A stretch of DNA of 64,000 nt from CAXBGS01 sp963975425 (GCA_963975425.1 CAXBGS010000014.1:1-64000); one strand, 5' to 3'; shown: positions 28,542-38,339, numbered from the stretch's first letter. A program made the numbers and translations. Notes: generated from the sequence alone by a model not told the origin.

Positions 28542-30341
28542 TCAGCCCTTTTCGCCGTCACTCAGCACGGCCATGAATGCTTTCTGGCTGATCTCGACGT
28601 TGCCGATCGCCTTCATCCGCTTCTTGCCTTCCTTTTGCTTTTGCAGCAACTTTCGCTTGCGCGTGATGTCGCCGCCGTAGCACTTTGCCGTCACGTTCTT
28701 GCGCATCGCGGGCACCGTTTCGCGAGCGATCACGCGGCTTCCGATCGCAGCCTGAACGGCAACTTCGAACATGTGTCGTTCGATTTCGGTCTTTAGCTTT
28801 TTCGCGACCGCACGTCCGCGGCGGTCGGCATCGGCACGGTTGCAAACCACACTCAGGGCGTCCACACGCTTGCCATTGACCAAAATGTCCAGTCGACACA
28901 GGTCGGCCGGTTCATAGCCGACCATTTCGTAGTCCAGCGTCCCGTATCCGCGTGTACAGTTTTTAATTTTGTCGTGCAAGTCATAGACGACTTCGGCCAA
29001 CGGGATGTCGTAAACCAACATCGCGCGTTGCGCGCCCAAGTATTCTTGGTTCCGCTGTAAACCTCGCCGTTCTTGGCAGAGTTTCATGACCGAGCCGATG
29101 AAATCGTTCGGGACAATGATGCTGCAACGGACGATCGGTTGTCGGAACTCTTCGATGTCGCCTGGATCGGGAACGTCTTGCGGTTTATGAATCGTCAGCG
29201 TTTCGCCGCGTTTGGTGATGATTTCGTACGTGACGTTGGGCGCCGTTTGAACCAAGTCGACATCGGATTCGCTTTCCAAACGTTGTTGGACGATTTCCAT
29301 ATGCAGCAAGCCAAGGAATCCGCAGCGGAAACCGAATCCGAGTGCGTCACTGGTCTCGGCTTCGAATTCAAAGCTGGGATCGTTGACCGCAAGCCGCTCT
29401 AACGCATCACGCAGATCGCTGAAGTCCTGACCATCGCTGGGGAACAAGCCGCAATAGACCATTCGCTTTGGTCGCGCATATCCGGGCAGTGGTTCGGCTG
29501 CACCGTCACCGACAATGCTGATCGTGTCACCGATATGAACATCGCCCAAGCTTTTGATGTTACAGATCAGGTAACCGACTTGGCCGGCTTTCAGCTGGTC
29601 ACAGGGGACACGTTGGGGTGCGAACCGTCCCAGTTCGACCACGTCGTGCGTCATCCCGCTGCGTAAGAACTGAATTTTTTGTCCTCTACGCACGGTGCCC
29701 TGCATGATTCGGACGTAGGTGATGGCCCCGCGGTAATCGTCATAGTTGGAATCAAAGACCATCGCCTGCAGCGTGGCCGATGGATCGCCGCTCGGTGCGG
29801 GAACATGCTGAATCACTGCGTCGATCAACTGGTCGACGCCCTCGCCTGTTTTCGCACTGACACGGACGCATTGATCGGGATCGGTTCCCAACGCGTTCAT
29901 CATTTCTTCGGCCACTTCGTCGGGCCGGGCGTGTTTCAAGTCGATCTTGTTGATGACCGGAATGATCGTCAAGTCGTGTTCCATGGCGGCATAAGCGTTG
30001 GCCACGGTTTGCGCCTCGACGCCTTGGAATGCATCGACCAACAGTAACGCGCCTTCGCAACAAGCCAGCGATCGCGAGACTTCATACTGAAAGTCGACGT
30101 GACCAGGAGTGTCGATCAAATTCAGTTCGTATTTTTGACCATCACGTTCAAACTGCATCACAACGGCCCTCGCCTTGATCGTGATGCCGCGTTGACGTTC
30201 CAGTTCCAAGTCGTCCAGTACTTGGTCCTTCATTTCACGAACGGTGACCGTGCCGGTGTGTTCCAGCAAGCGATCCGCCAGCGTGCTCTTGCCGTGGTCG
30301 ATGTGCGCGATGATGCAAAAATTGCGTATTTGGACGGTCAC
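28542..30341 (-). CDS. lepA: Elongation factor 4 (LepA)
   Basis: A 599-residue translational GTPase, normal LepA length. G1 is AHIDHGKST (12-20), G3 is DTPGH and G4 is NKID. The LepA-specific C-terminal domain is present and Lys/Arg-rich (KCYGGDITRKRKLL near residue 555). It is thought to back-translocate or remodel stalled ribosomes. It starts with a GTG at 30341 overlapping the stop of the upstream ROK kinase gene (GTGA), so the two are translationally coupled. In many bacteria lepA is coupled to the signal peptidase gene instead. Confidence 0.97.
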   Translation of the reverse strand: MTVQIRNFCIIAHIDHGKSTLADRLLEHTGTVTVREMKDQVLDDLELERQRGITIKARAVVMQFERDGQKYELNLIDTPGHVDFQYEVSRSLACCEGALLLVDAFQGVEAQTVANAYAAMEHDLTIIPVINKIDLKHARPDEVAEEMMNALGTDPDQCVRVSAKTGEGVDQLIDAVIQHVPAPSGDPSATLQAMVFDSNYDDYRGAITYVRIMQGTVRRGQKIQFLRSGMTHDVVELGRFAPQRVPCDQLKAGQVGYLICNIKSLGDVHIGDTISIVGDGAAEPLPGYARPKRMVYCGLFPSDGQDFSDLRDALERLAVNDPSFEFEAETSDALGFGFRCGFLGLLHMEIVQQRLESESDVDLVQTAPNVTYEIITKRGETLTIHKPQDVPDPGDIEEFRQPIVRCSIIVPNDFIGSVMKLCQERRGLQRNQEYLGAQRAMLVYDIPLAEVVYDLHDKIKNCTRGYGTLDYEMVGYEPADLCRLDILVNGKRVDALSVVCNRADADRRGRAVAKKLKTEIERHMFEVAVQAAIGSRVIARETVPAMRKNVTAKCYGGDITRKRKLLQKQKEGKKRMKAIGNVEISQKAFMAVLSDGEKG

Positions 30342-31366
30342 TGATTCTCTTTTCTGGCGTATCCCGCCACGCCTAGGTAACCGGCGTCCGAGGCCAGCGT
30401 GGCAAACGTAATTGTGGTACCTGCGAAGACATTCTCGAAGGTACGAACTCGGAACTCTTCACTGATTCTGTGTAGAAAATGTTGGCCGATCGGGCAATCC
30501 GGGCCGCCAAAGTTCATCGCGCCGCCCAAGACGATCGATCCCGGGTCCAACGTATGGACCAGCGTGGTAATCCCGATTCCGAGCCAGCGGGCGGTTTCGT
30601 CAATGATCTCTAGAGCTAACGCGTCATTCTTGATCGCGGCTTCGTAGACTTTCTTGGCGGTCAATTCCGAGTTTCCTCCGCCCAGCAATCCCGCCAATGA
30701 ACTTTCGGCTCCTTCGGTCAGTCGTTGCCGAGTGCGTTGGACGACGCCGCTGGCCGAGGCATAGGCTTCCAACTGTCCGCGGCCCCCGCCCCAGGTGCAA
30801 AGCTGGGCATCGTCGGAGGAATCGACAATGATGTGTCCACACTCGCTGCCGAAACTGTTGACGCCGTTGACCAGTTCGCCGTCGACGATCACGCCGCCAC
30901 CGACCCCGGTGCCCAGCGTCAGCAAGATCATCGAACTCTCTTCGCGGCCGCTGCCCAACCAAAATTCGCCATATGCCGCGGCGTTGGCGTCGTTCAAGAA
31001 CGAAACCGGGTGACCCAACAAGTCGGACAGGGTTTGGCGGATCGGAAAGTCCCACCAACTGGGCAATTGCGGCGGTGCGACCAAATAGCCGCGTGGCAAG
31101 TCCATCGGGCCCGGGGCGCCCAGTCCAATACGAGCGATTTGGTCGGCAACGTTCAGGTTCTTTTCGACCGACTGAATCAAGTCGGCACACCGCTGCATCG
31201 CAGCGGTCGGACCCTCTGATTCCCGCGTCGGCAATTGATCAAAGAAGAGCGTTTGTCCCGCATCATCGACCAGGCCAATTTTAATGCTGGTCCCGCCGAC
31301 ATCGACGCCCCAGTACAAAGGGGCTTTCGCATCGGATGCATCGACAATCGGCTGGGCTGATGGCAT
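30338..31366 (-). CDS. ROK-family sugar kinase (glucokinase-like)
   Basis: A 342-residue cytoplasmic sugar kinase. The N-terminal phosphate loop is GVDVGGTSIKIGLVD, and the sugar/catalytic region is SFLNDANAAAYGE with the catalytic Asp in NDAN. GTGVGGGVIVDGELVNG follows. The usual ROK zinc motif CxCGxxGC is degenerate: the matching stretch is CTWGGGRGQLE, with the second Cys as Trp, the last as Gln and one added residue. So the metal site is probably lost. The ATG at 31366 (MPSAQP) is preferred over upstream extensions. It is coupled by overlap to lepA and divergent from the glycosyltransferase. The likely substrate is glucose, unproven. Confidence 0.9.
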   Translation of the reverse strand: MPSAQPIVDASDAKAPLYWGVDVGGTSIKIGLVDDAGQTLFFDQLPTRESEGPTAAMQRCADLIQSVEKNLNVADQIARIGLGAPGPMDLPRGYLVAPPQLPSWWDFPIRQTLSDLLGHPVSFLNDANAAAYGEFWLGSGREESSMILLTLGTGVGGGVIVDGELVNGVNSFGSECGHIIVDSSDDAQLCTWGGGRGQLEAYASASGVVQRTRQRLTEGAESSLAGLLGGGNSELTAKKVYEAAIKNDALALEIIDETARWLGIGITTLVHTLDPGSIVLGGAMNFGGPDCPIGQHFLHRISEEFRVRTFENVFAGTTITFATLASDAGYLGVAGYARKENQ

Positions 31367-31484
31367 GGCAACTAGAATGGTTGATAGATGGATCGGCAAA
31401 GGGGAACGGCGGAGTATAGAAGCCACCCCAAATGGCGACAACGAGCGATTCTGGCGCGGTAAGTTGCTGTGGCTTAATTCACCC

Positions 31485-31490
31485 AAGGAG
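31485..31490 (+). promoter_or_regulatory. Strong ribosome binding site
   Basis: AAGGAG is placed five bases before the ATG at 31496. It is among the best Shine-Dalgarno matches seen in the window, most of whose genes have weak ones. Confidence 0.75.
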
Positions 31491-31495
31491 TTCAG

Positions 31496-32821
31496 ATGAA
31501 GGCCGTTTTTGTCACTGCCGGTGCCGCAGGGATGTACTGTGGCAGTTGCATGCATGACAACGCCCTGGCAAGGGCTTTGCGTGATCGCGGCGTCGATTGT
31601 CTATTGCAGCCGGTCTACACACCGATCCGCGCCGACGGCGAAAGTGTGGCAACGGACCAGGTTTTCTTCGGCGGAATCCACGTTTACATGCTCCAGCAGT
31701 GGCCATGGCTGCGACATTTGCCAAAGCCGTTTTGGCGGATCATCGACTGGCCACCGCTGATTCGCTGGGCTACGTCGCATGCCTCATCGACCGATGCGGC
31801 CAAGCTGGGCGATTTGGCGGTTTCAATGCTGCAGGGTTCACACGGTCGACAGGCCGATGAAGTCGCAAGATTGGTCGATTGGCTTGCCAAAGACATCCAG
31901 CCAGATGCAATCGTGTTCAGCAATCTGTTGATCGCGGGTGCATTGCCGGACATTCGCGCGGCTTTACCGGCGGCCAAGTTGGTCGTCATGCTGCAAGGCG
32001 ACGACATCTTTCTGGATTACTTGCCTGAGGAATCGCGAGCGAAAGCGGTTGGATTGTGCAGTGGTTTGATCAAACATGTCGACCATCTGGTCGTCAATAG
32101 TCGATTTTACGGCGAAAAAATGGGCGGCCTGTTAAATGTCCCGCCCGAAAAGATCGTCGTCACTCCCCTGTCGATCGATACGGCACCGTTCCGCGAGCCA
32201 CACAACGAAGTCTTAGCGGACAGAAACGAAGTCTTAGCGGACAAGAATGAATTTCGACTCGGATATCTGGCACGCGTGGCACCGGAAAAAGGGCTGCATC
32301 ATTTGGTGGACGCCTTTATTCGCTTGGCTGCCACACCGGGCAATGACGATTTGTCGTTGCATGTTGCTGGCTGGCTTGGCGAACCGAATCGCGGCTACCT
32401 CGAGTCGTTGCAGAATCGCATCCGCGAAGCCGGTTTGGCAGAACGATTTACGTATCACGGCAGCCCCGAGCTTGCTGAAAAGATTCAATGGTTGATGACG
32501 CTGGATTTGCTTAGCGTGCCGACCGACTATGAAGACCCCAAGGGGCTGTTCATTTTGGAAGCACTTGCCGCTGGCGTGCCGGTCATCCAACCCGATCACG
32601 GCGCGTTCGGTGAATTGATCGCATCGACCGGGGGCGGTCGCATGTTCAGGCCGGGTGACACCGAAGCGTTGTGCACTGCCATCCAGCACCTGAAAGACGA
32701 CGCCGAAACGCGTCACAGCCTCGCAGCCGAAGGCAAAGCGAATGTGCATCAAAAGCACTCGATCGAAATGGCCGCCGAGCGACTGCAAGCACTGATGTTT
32801 TCACCGAAGGAATCGTCGTAA
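31496..32821 (+). CDS. Glycosyltransferase family 4 (GT-B fold)
   Basis: A 441-residue glycosyltransferase. The N-terminal half has an unusual Cys/Met-rich AAGMYCGSCMHDNALARAL opening. The C-terminal GT1/GT4 domain carries LGYLARVAPEKGLHHLVDAF and the nucleotide-sugar motif E-x7-E in the region PKGLFILEALAAGVPVI. It has no signal peptide or membrane helix, so it acts on the cytoplasmic side. An exact 21-base duplication gives NEVLADR-NEVLADK at residues 237-250, just before the C-terminal domain. The start is secured by AAGGAG. The substrate is unknown; the envelope genes nearby suggest a surface glycan role. Confidence 0.92.
   Translation: MKAVFVTAGAAGMYCGSCMHDNALARALRDRGVDCLLQPVYTPIRADGESVATDQVFFGGIHVYMLQQWPWLRHLPKPFWRIIDWPPLIRWATSHASSTDAAKLGDLAVSMLQGSHGRQADEVARLVDWLAKDIQPDAIVFSNLLIAGALPDIRAALPAAKLVVMLQGDDIFLDYLPEESRAKAVGLCSGLIKHVDHLVVNSRFYGEKMGGLLNVPPEKIVVTPLSIDTAPFREPHNEVLADRNEVLADKNEFRLGYLARVAPEKGLHHLVDAFIRLAATPGNDDLSLHVAGWLGEPNRGYLESLQNRIREAGLAERFTYHGSPELAEKIQWLMTLDLLSVPTDYEDPKGLFILEALAAGVPVIQPDHGAFGELIASTGGGRMFRPGDTEALCTAIQHLKDDAETRHSLAAEGKANVHQKHSIEMAAERLQALMFSPKESS
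32204..32245 (+). repeat. 21-bp in-frame duplication inside the glycosyltransferase gene
   Basis: AACGAAGTCTTAGCGGACA at 32204 recurs at 32225. The two 21-base units encode NEVLADR and NEVLADK and lie at the boundary between the two GT-B domains. Confidence 0.9.
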
Positions 32822-32909
32822 CACATTCGCACCGTCGACGCTTAGGGGCACAGAGTGCCTCGTTTTGTTGCGAGGACGTCTGGAGACAACGTCTTGCGGA
32901 GGAATTGCG

Positions 32910-33191
32910 ATGGCAGACTTTCAACAATGCGTTGTGTGGATGTTTGTCGGCGCGCTGGTGGCGATGACGCTGAGCCGACTGGCACCAAGAGCAGCGAAAC
33001 GGTTGTCCCAGTGGGGTTCCCGGCCTTCGTTGTCTCGCCTTCACGGATTCAGCCTGGCTCTGTTTGGTACCGCCACCGTGTTTGCTTTGATCGAACGAGA
33101 CGTGTTTCATCTGTGCGTCAGTTTGGTCATGACCTCGGTCGCGGCCGCCGCGTTTATCAAGACAAGACGACGCCATCGAGCGGAAGGCTAG
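32910..33191 (+). CDS. Small membrane protein, unknown
   Basis: A 93-residue protein with three probable hydrophobic segments (about 8-20, 46-60 and 68-82) and a basic tail KTRRRHRAEG. It starts at an ATG preceded by GCGGAGGA. I do not recognise a family. It lies between the glycosyltransferase and dgkA genes and could be co-transcribed with the former, 88 bases upstream. The good ribosome site and membrane-like composition support a real gene. Confidence 0.65.
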   Translation: MADFQQCVVWMFVGALVAMTLSRLAPRAAKRLSQWGSRPSLSRLHGFSLALFGTATVFALIERDVFHLCVSLVMTSVAAAAFIKTRRRHRAEG

Positions 33192-33243
33192 GCAGCGCTA
33201 CGGTGCGTCGTTCAAGCTTTCGCAAGCGTCGCCACGTCGAATC

Positions 33244-33597
33244 CTAAAGCGCGCTGTAAAAGATGATCAATCCGACCGTTGCCGCACCGATCGCCGTGAC
33301 GAGCACACCGCCCGCCGCTGCATCGAGCGCGTATCCGATGCGTTCGTCGTGTTCGGGATGTAACACCGCTACGATTTGTTCGATCGCCGTGTTGAACAAC
33401 TCCGCGGATAAAACAATCGTGATGGCGATGGCAAGGACGGACCATTGCAACCAGGTGATGTGCAGACAAACGCCGATCACAATAACGGCGATCGCAAACG
33501 GGACATGTACCCAAAAACTGTTTTGCGTGCGTACGCTGCGCAGCAATCCACTGAATGCGTAACGAAACTTTGCGGTCCAGTTTTTCGCGCCCGACAT
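33244..33597 (-). CDS. dgkA: Diacylglycerol kinase
   Basis: A 117-residue, three-helix inner-membrane kinase that returns diacylglycerol (or undecaprenol) to the phospholipid cycle. The signature SAELFNTAIEQIVA (about residues 64-77) holds the family's active-site Glu and Asn. Its length is normal. The start (MSGAKNW) is an ATG overlapping the stop of the LptD-like gene by one base (TAATG), so translation is coupled. A longer frame to 33669 is mostly inside that gene. Confidence 0.93.
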   Translation of the reverse strand: MSGAKNWTAKFRYAFSGLLRSVRTQNSFWVHVPFAIAVIVIGVCLHITWLQWSVLAIAITIVLSAELFNTAIEQIVAVLHPEHDERIGYALDAAAGGVLVTAIGAATVGLIIFYSAL

Positions 33598-36500
33598 TAC
33601 TCCAGTCCCTCGACGCCGGGCGGAGGTATCAGCTGGCCTCCGATCCGGCCCAGTCTGGGTTTCGGCCAAAACCGTGGTTCGATCGAAAATCCGAATCCAA
33701 CGTTGTCGCGGCCTTCGTCAACATTCACGCCCAATCGGATCAGCATTGATTCACCGATTCGCGTCAGCGCCAAGGACTGTCCGACATTGCCGGTGCGACC
33801 AAAGTCATAAGTGGTTCCGGCGGACATGATCCATTTTTCGTTCATCCGATAGTCGATCGTGCTGCGCAGCACGGTGCTGCTGATCGGGCCTTCGATCGAG
33901 AGCAGCCCCAGGTAAATGTCGCCTTTGCCTGGTCGACTGGTGACAAAACCAGCGCTGATCGTTCGCAATCCGTCGTCGAACGCGTCGTAATATCCATCGG
34001 AAAGAATCGAAAAACGATCGCCGATGTGATACCGCATGTCGTACGTTGTCGGCCCAAGTGTTTCGCCAAAGTTTTCTTCGTCAGCGTTGGGGAACAAGAT
34101 TGTGTCGATATCGAACTGAAATAGATCAACGATTCGCTCGCGACCGGGAAGGCCTCGCTTGGTTTGCCAGCGTTGATGCAGCCCCAACCGAAACTGCTGC
34201 AGATCATCCGCCAACACGTCGCTGCCGCTGACCACCGAGCGTTGAATGCCGTTGCGAATCGCATAGGTCCGCGGATCAAATTCATCGGGCAGCACGCCGC
34301 CAAAGATGTCGGAAATGAATCGACGTCGGAATTGTTCTTGTGCGTTGTCATCCAGTGAATCGTACAGCGGCAACTCGTCAAAGTTGGTGTCGCTGTCGGC
34401 GTAAAAGTATTCCGCAGTCCATTCCATCTTGTGCGCCAGGCCGCGAATGTTCATCAGGCTGCTCTGGATTGTCGGGTCGACCCGCCACATCGGCAAACTT
34501 GCTCGCACGCCCGCCTGGCCGAGCAGTCGCGTCAGCGAGTCACCGTCGACCGCTTCGCCGTAATGGGCTGCTTCACCGGAGACAAACGGCACAATTTTGA
34601 CGGGCCCGGTTTGCACGGGCAGGGCCAATTCTTGACGAGTGGATGCGACGATGCCCCGGCGGTCGAATTCGCCAGGCAACGGATCATATTCGGCTGCTTC
34701 GACGGCATCGATCGGGTCGTCTGCGACGTTCATCCGTGAATAACCAACCCGGTTGTGCGCCGACCAAGTGACTCGGTCACCCAAGATGGAACCGCCTAAC
34801 AAATAGTGATCCAGCGACGGCAGTTGTTCTGTTTCGCCATAGAAATCATTGACTTGCACGTTTGCGGACAGTTCCAACATGTTCGCGCCCGCGTAACGTC
34901 TCAGTCGCAATCCCGTGTTGTGATCCTGAGAGTTGTCCCACTCGTTTTCTAAGTACTGTTCTAGGAAGTTTCGATCGCTCAGCCAGCCGAGTTCTGCGAT
35001 GAATTCGTAGTTGTTGGCTAGGTATTGCCGGTGTCGCCACAACGTCCGTCCGCGGATTGTTTCCTCGGGCGTCAAGTTCAGCCGGTCTCGGCCCAGCCGG
35101 TCGGTTCCGGAATCATCTATGATCCAAGCGTCAAAATTTCCCTTTGCCGGTCCAGGCACGCCCATGAAACCGGGCACGTTGTAGTCAATTGTCGTTCCGA
35201 CGGCGGGTCCACGATCGCTGAGGTAGTCGGTCGAAAGTTCCCAATCGACGCCCGGTGGCGGATTGACGATGCCTAACAACTGGAACAAGTTCCAATCCAA
35301 GTACAACTGCGTTCCGAATGTCTTGTCGCTCTTGATCCGCACATCGTTGATATAGAACGTGGGTTGTTCCAGGCTTGTTGAAAAGCGCGGCCAATACAAA
35401 AGTGGTACGCCGCCAAAGTAAACGAAGTTGTTGTTGCTGCTGGCGAAGGGTTCGCTATCGATCGTCGGCCGTCCCGTGATTGGGTCGGCGACCGGACGTT
35501 GTTGATCGGTCATCTGCAGCTGTTCGCTTTGCAGCCAATACCGCGGTACGCCCATCCGGCTGCTGGTGACCGCTGCATCAAAGGCGATGAAGTTGCCACG
35601 CGAAACCTGTTGCATCACGTCCGCTTTCAGTCGCACGATCCCTTGGTATTCGGGGACGGTGGTGATCGCTTCGGCATCCAGCACCATGCCGGTTTCGCGA
35701 GTCACGTTGTAATACATCGAATCGGCATAAATGATTCGCTCGCCCTGGCGGAAAACGATGTCGCCTTCGAGGTAAAGTTCACCCTCGGATTGCGATAGAT
35801 CGGATTCACCGCTGAACAAATCCGTCATCAGCGGCAGCCAACTGACGACTCGGTCGGCCGATAACGAGATTGTGCCAAGCTGCATCAATTCGCCGCTTGG
35901 CAACTGAGCGGTCACGTCACGAATCAAGATCGTGACGCCGCCTCGGGCTGTGATCACGGTTTCGCCAGTACCATGCCGGTTGTCGGTCTCGATGATCGGA
36001 GGTGTCGACGCGTTTCGAGATCGAATCTCGATGCTGCGACTGCCGCCGCCAACATAAAAGTTGTAACCATCGGCGGACGCACCGTCGGTAAAGGCAATCG
36101 GATCACTTGAGCTGAAGGTGTCAGAGAACTCAGTTGGGCCGGCACTTAGCGGTTGTTGAAACTGGACTTGCTCGATATCCGACTGGGGTGGTCCGTTGAT
36201 ATATCGCATCAAGTCGACCGGGTGTGCGGGTTGCCCGCGATAGTCTGGTGACTGGACTTGTGGATCACCCGGCGATCGGAATTGCAACGAGGCCGGTTCG
36301 GTACGCCGACGGCCTTCTTGGTCAATCCATTGATCGATCACGACCCGCGTACGGACTTTTTGCGGCGGCCCATCGACAACCAGTAACACAGACTCGGCCG
36401 CGATTTGCCGACCATCCACCTGCAACACACAATCGCCCTGCAGCAATGATGCTTCGCCGTCATCAATCGGCCAACGATAGATATGATCGCCGCTGGCCCG

Positions 36501-36872
36501 AATTTCTCCGACGGCAATCAGTTCCTTCAACGGCGCCGCATTCGGGGGCGCGTTCGAGTGGGATCCGCTGACTTGTGTTTCAATCATTTGAGCTTGCACA
36601 TTGGGGCCCGCGATCAGGCCAATCGCGATACCGATTGCAAGCATCCAGTGCAGTGACAGTTTCGCGGCAGGCCAGCGATGTGGCTGCACCGTGAATCTTG
36701 GCGCAGCGAACGTTGGCTCAGCGAACATTGTCGCAGCGAACGTTGGCACCGCGATGATCGGCACGGCAAAGAATGTGCTGGCCGGACGAATCGAGGTCCG
36801 CGCAGCAGCAAACGCGGGGCGATGCTTATCGCAATCCTTCCCCGCTGCTCGCAATTCGACGGTGGCTTCCAT
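33597..36872 (-). CDS. LptD/OstA-like outer-membrane protein
   Basis: Up to 1,091 residues. A signal-peptide-like segment MLAIGIAIGLIAGPNVQAQ is followed by an OstA-type region, including LYLEGDIVFRQGERIIYADSMYY. An LptD-like part comes next (FVYFGGVPLLYWPRF), and the last 500 residues look like alternating beta strands of an outer-membrane barrel. It should insert lipopolysaccharide-like lipids or a related glycolipid. The start is uncertain: ATG at 36872 gives an odd Ala/Phe/Pro-rich N-terminus with repeats, whereas a GTG at 36689 gives a compact, basic signal peptide. It is followed by dgkA in an overlap. Confidence 0.82.
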   Translation of the reverse strand: MEATVELRAAGKDCDKHRPAFAAARTSIRPASTFFAVPIIAVPTFAATMFAEPTFAAPRFTVQPHRWPAAKLSLHWMLAIGIAIGLIAGPNVQAQMIETQVSGSHSNAPPNAAPLKELIAVGEIRASGDHIYRWPIDDGEASLLQGDCVLQVDGRQIAAESVLLVVDGPPQKVRTRVVIDQWIDQEGRRRTEPASLQFRSPGDPQVQSPDYRGQPAHPVDLMRYINGPPQSDIEQVQFQQPLSAGPTEFSDTFSSSDPIAFTDGASADGYNFYVGGGSRSIEIRSRNASTPPIIETDNRHGTGETVITARGGVTILIRDVTAQLPSGELMQLGTISLSADRVVSWLPLMTDLFSGESDLSQSEGELYLEGDIVFRQGERIIYADSMYYNVTRETGMVLDAEAITTVPEYQGIVRLKADVMQQVSRGNFIAFDAAVTSSRMGVPRYWLQSEQLQMTDQQRPVADPITGRPTIDSEPFASSNNNFVYFGGVPLLYWPRFSTSLEQPTFYINDVRIKSDKTFGTQLYLDWNLFQLLGIVNPPPGVDWELSTDYLSDRGPAVGTTIDYNVPGFMGVPGPAKGNFDAWIIDDSGTDRLGRDRLNLTPEETIRGRTLWRHRQYLANNYEFIAELGWLSDRNFLEQYLENEWDNSQDHNTGLRLRRYAGANMLELSANVQVNDFYGETEQLPSLDHYLLGGSILGDRVTWSAHNRVGYSRMNVADDPIDAVEAAEYDPLPGEFDRRGIVASTRQELALPVQTGPVKIVPFVSGEAAHYGEAVDGDSLTRLLGQAGVRASLPMWRVDPTIQSSLMNIRGLAHKMEWTAEYFYADSDTNFDELPLYDSLDDNAQEQFRRRFISDIFGGVLPDEFDPRTYAIRNGIQRSVVSGSDVLADDLQQFRLGLHQRWQTKRGLPGRERIVDLFQFDIDTILFPNADEENFGETLGPTTYDMRYHIGDRFSILSDGYYDAFDDGLRTISAGFVTSRPGKGDIYLGLLSIEGPISSTVLRSTIDYRMNEKWIMSAGTTYDFGRTGNVGQSLALTRIGESMLIRLGVNVDEGRDNVGFGFSIEPRFWPKPRLGRIGGQLIPPPGVEGLE

Positions 36873-37152
36873 GCCGACCAAGTGTGCGATGTCCCTTCCG
36901 AAACCTTGTCAATCACTCAAGTTAGAGCGGTAGCCCGAGGTGGGCACGGCAGGAGTGTACGAATTCGCAGAGGCGGCTCACAAGCGCGAAACCTCTTGGC
37001 GGAATAGGGATTTCACGTCATCGGCAAGAAAATTCGCTGTGGAACACGCCCGCTGGACCGTGAAACACGATTCGTGGTGGTTCCCCGCCGCTTCTGCATG
37101 TGGCCATTGATCACTCGCTTGCCGAGCTCGTTCGGTGGCAAGCGGGCATGGT

Positions 37153-37986
37153 TCAATTCCCGGCGGGGCCCGATGCTGCCAATGTCGTTTTCGCGGACTT
37201 GGACTCGGACTCGGCGATTAATCGAAAGACGTCGTCCAAACGCCGACGGATCACGATTGACCAAAGATCGTAGCCTTGTTCGTTCAGATGCAATCGATCC
37301 TCGGCAAACAATTCGCTTCGCGGGCTTCCGTCGGGACGCAGGAAGATGCCGGCGGTGGGGATGAAATACGTGTCGGCCGTTCGCAGCGAAATGTCTCGCA
37401 AGATCGCATTTGCTTGGCGGATCTTGGGCCACGCGGGGAATCGGGCGTCCGTCGGCGTGATTTCGATGATGAAAACGGGCGTGCCGGGGGAATGTTGGTG
37501 CGAGACCCCAACCACATACTCGACTAACTGTTCCAGTTCTTCCGGGGTGCGATCGGTTGGCTTTCCGACGACGTCGTTGCCGACAAACATGACCAATGCA
37601 CGATATTGGTGCGGATGAATCAAACGCTCGGCAAAGATTGCCACGTCCGAGAATCTGGCGCCACCATAGCCGCGACGAACCGTTCGGTAGGGTGCCATGT
37701 CGACCGAGAGATCCTCCCAGCGACGAATGCTGCTGCTGCCGATGAACAAGATCGCATCCGACGGATCGTCTTCGGCTTTGTCGAGCGCTTCGAGTTCTGC
37801 GATGCTTTTTGCCCAGCGTTCTTCGGCAGCCGCTCGGTAGGCTTCCAACCAGGAAAGATCATCGGTACCCGGTACGGTTACCTGGGTGGCCGATTCCTGT
37901 GCACGCGCCGATTCCTTGCCGTCAAAGAACCCCTGCAGCAAGGTGGCGAACAGAACGAAGACACTAAAACGAATCAAAACTCGCAT
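37153..37986 (-). CDS. Exported SGNH/GDSL-like esterase
   Basis: A 277-residue protein with a signal peptide (about 1-30, ending SARAQ). The SGNH core has GSSSIRRWED (nucleophile Ser), GYGGARFSD (Gly), VGNDVVG (Asn) and DRLHLNEQGY (Asp, His). It resembles the platelet-activating factor acetylhydrolase-like family and probably removes acyl groups from a sugar or lipid in the periplasm. It starts at the ATG at 37986. It is not overlapped by other genes; the LptD-like gene starts about 280 bases downstream of its stop. Confidence 0.88.
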   Translation of the reverse strand: MRVLIRFSVFVLFATLLQGFFDGKESARAQESATQVTVPGTDDLSWLEAYRAAAEERWAKSIAELEALDKAEDDPSDAILFIGSSSIRRWEDLSVDMAPYRTVRRGYGGARFSDVAIFAERLIHPHQYRALVMFVGNDVVGKPTDRTPEELEQLVEYVVGVSHQHSPGTPVFIIEITPTDARFPAWPKIRQANAILRDISLRTADTYFIPTAGIFLRPDGSPRSELFAEDRLHLNEQGYDLWSIVIRRRLDDVFRLIAESESKSAKTTLAASGPAGN

Positions 37987-38339
37987 CGGAACCTCGGCGA
38001 ATCAAAGGATCGTGGGGGGAAGGAAAGGCAGGTAACGCAGTGGGTGACTCGGTGACTCAATCTTGATCTCGATCTCATTGGCATTGGCATTGGCACTGGC
38101 ACTGGCACTGGCATGCGGCCAATCCGCTGCCATTGCCCGCTACAATCAACCGAGCCACGCAAGAGTCGCGGGGGTATGCCTCGATGCACGACGCTGATGC
38201 ATTGGTTGAAACGTTGGCTTCACGCAAAGGCCTGGGTTCGTGCAAAGGGGGCTCCAGCAGTGTAACTCAACACGATGCCGCCTGAGTTCGTCTCGCTTGT
38301 ATCTTCGCACGTTTTCACCTTCACGCTTATGAGAGATTC
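37987..38339. other. Intergenic region with hexanucleotide microsatellite
   Basis: No gene is seen. Six tandem hexamers, three ATTGGC then three ACTGGC, lie at 38077-38112. They sit between the divergent SGNH esterase and DUF885 genes, where promoters for both are expected. Confidence 0.8.
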
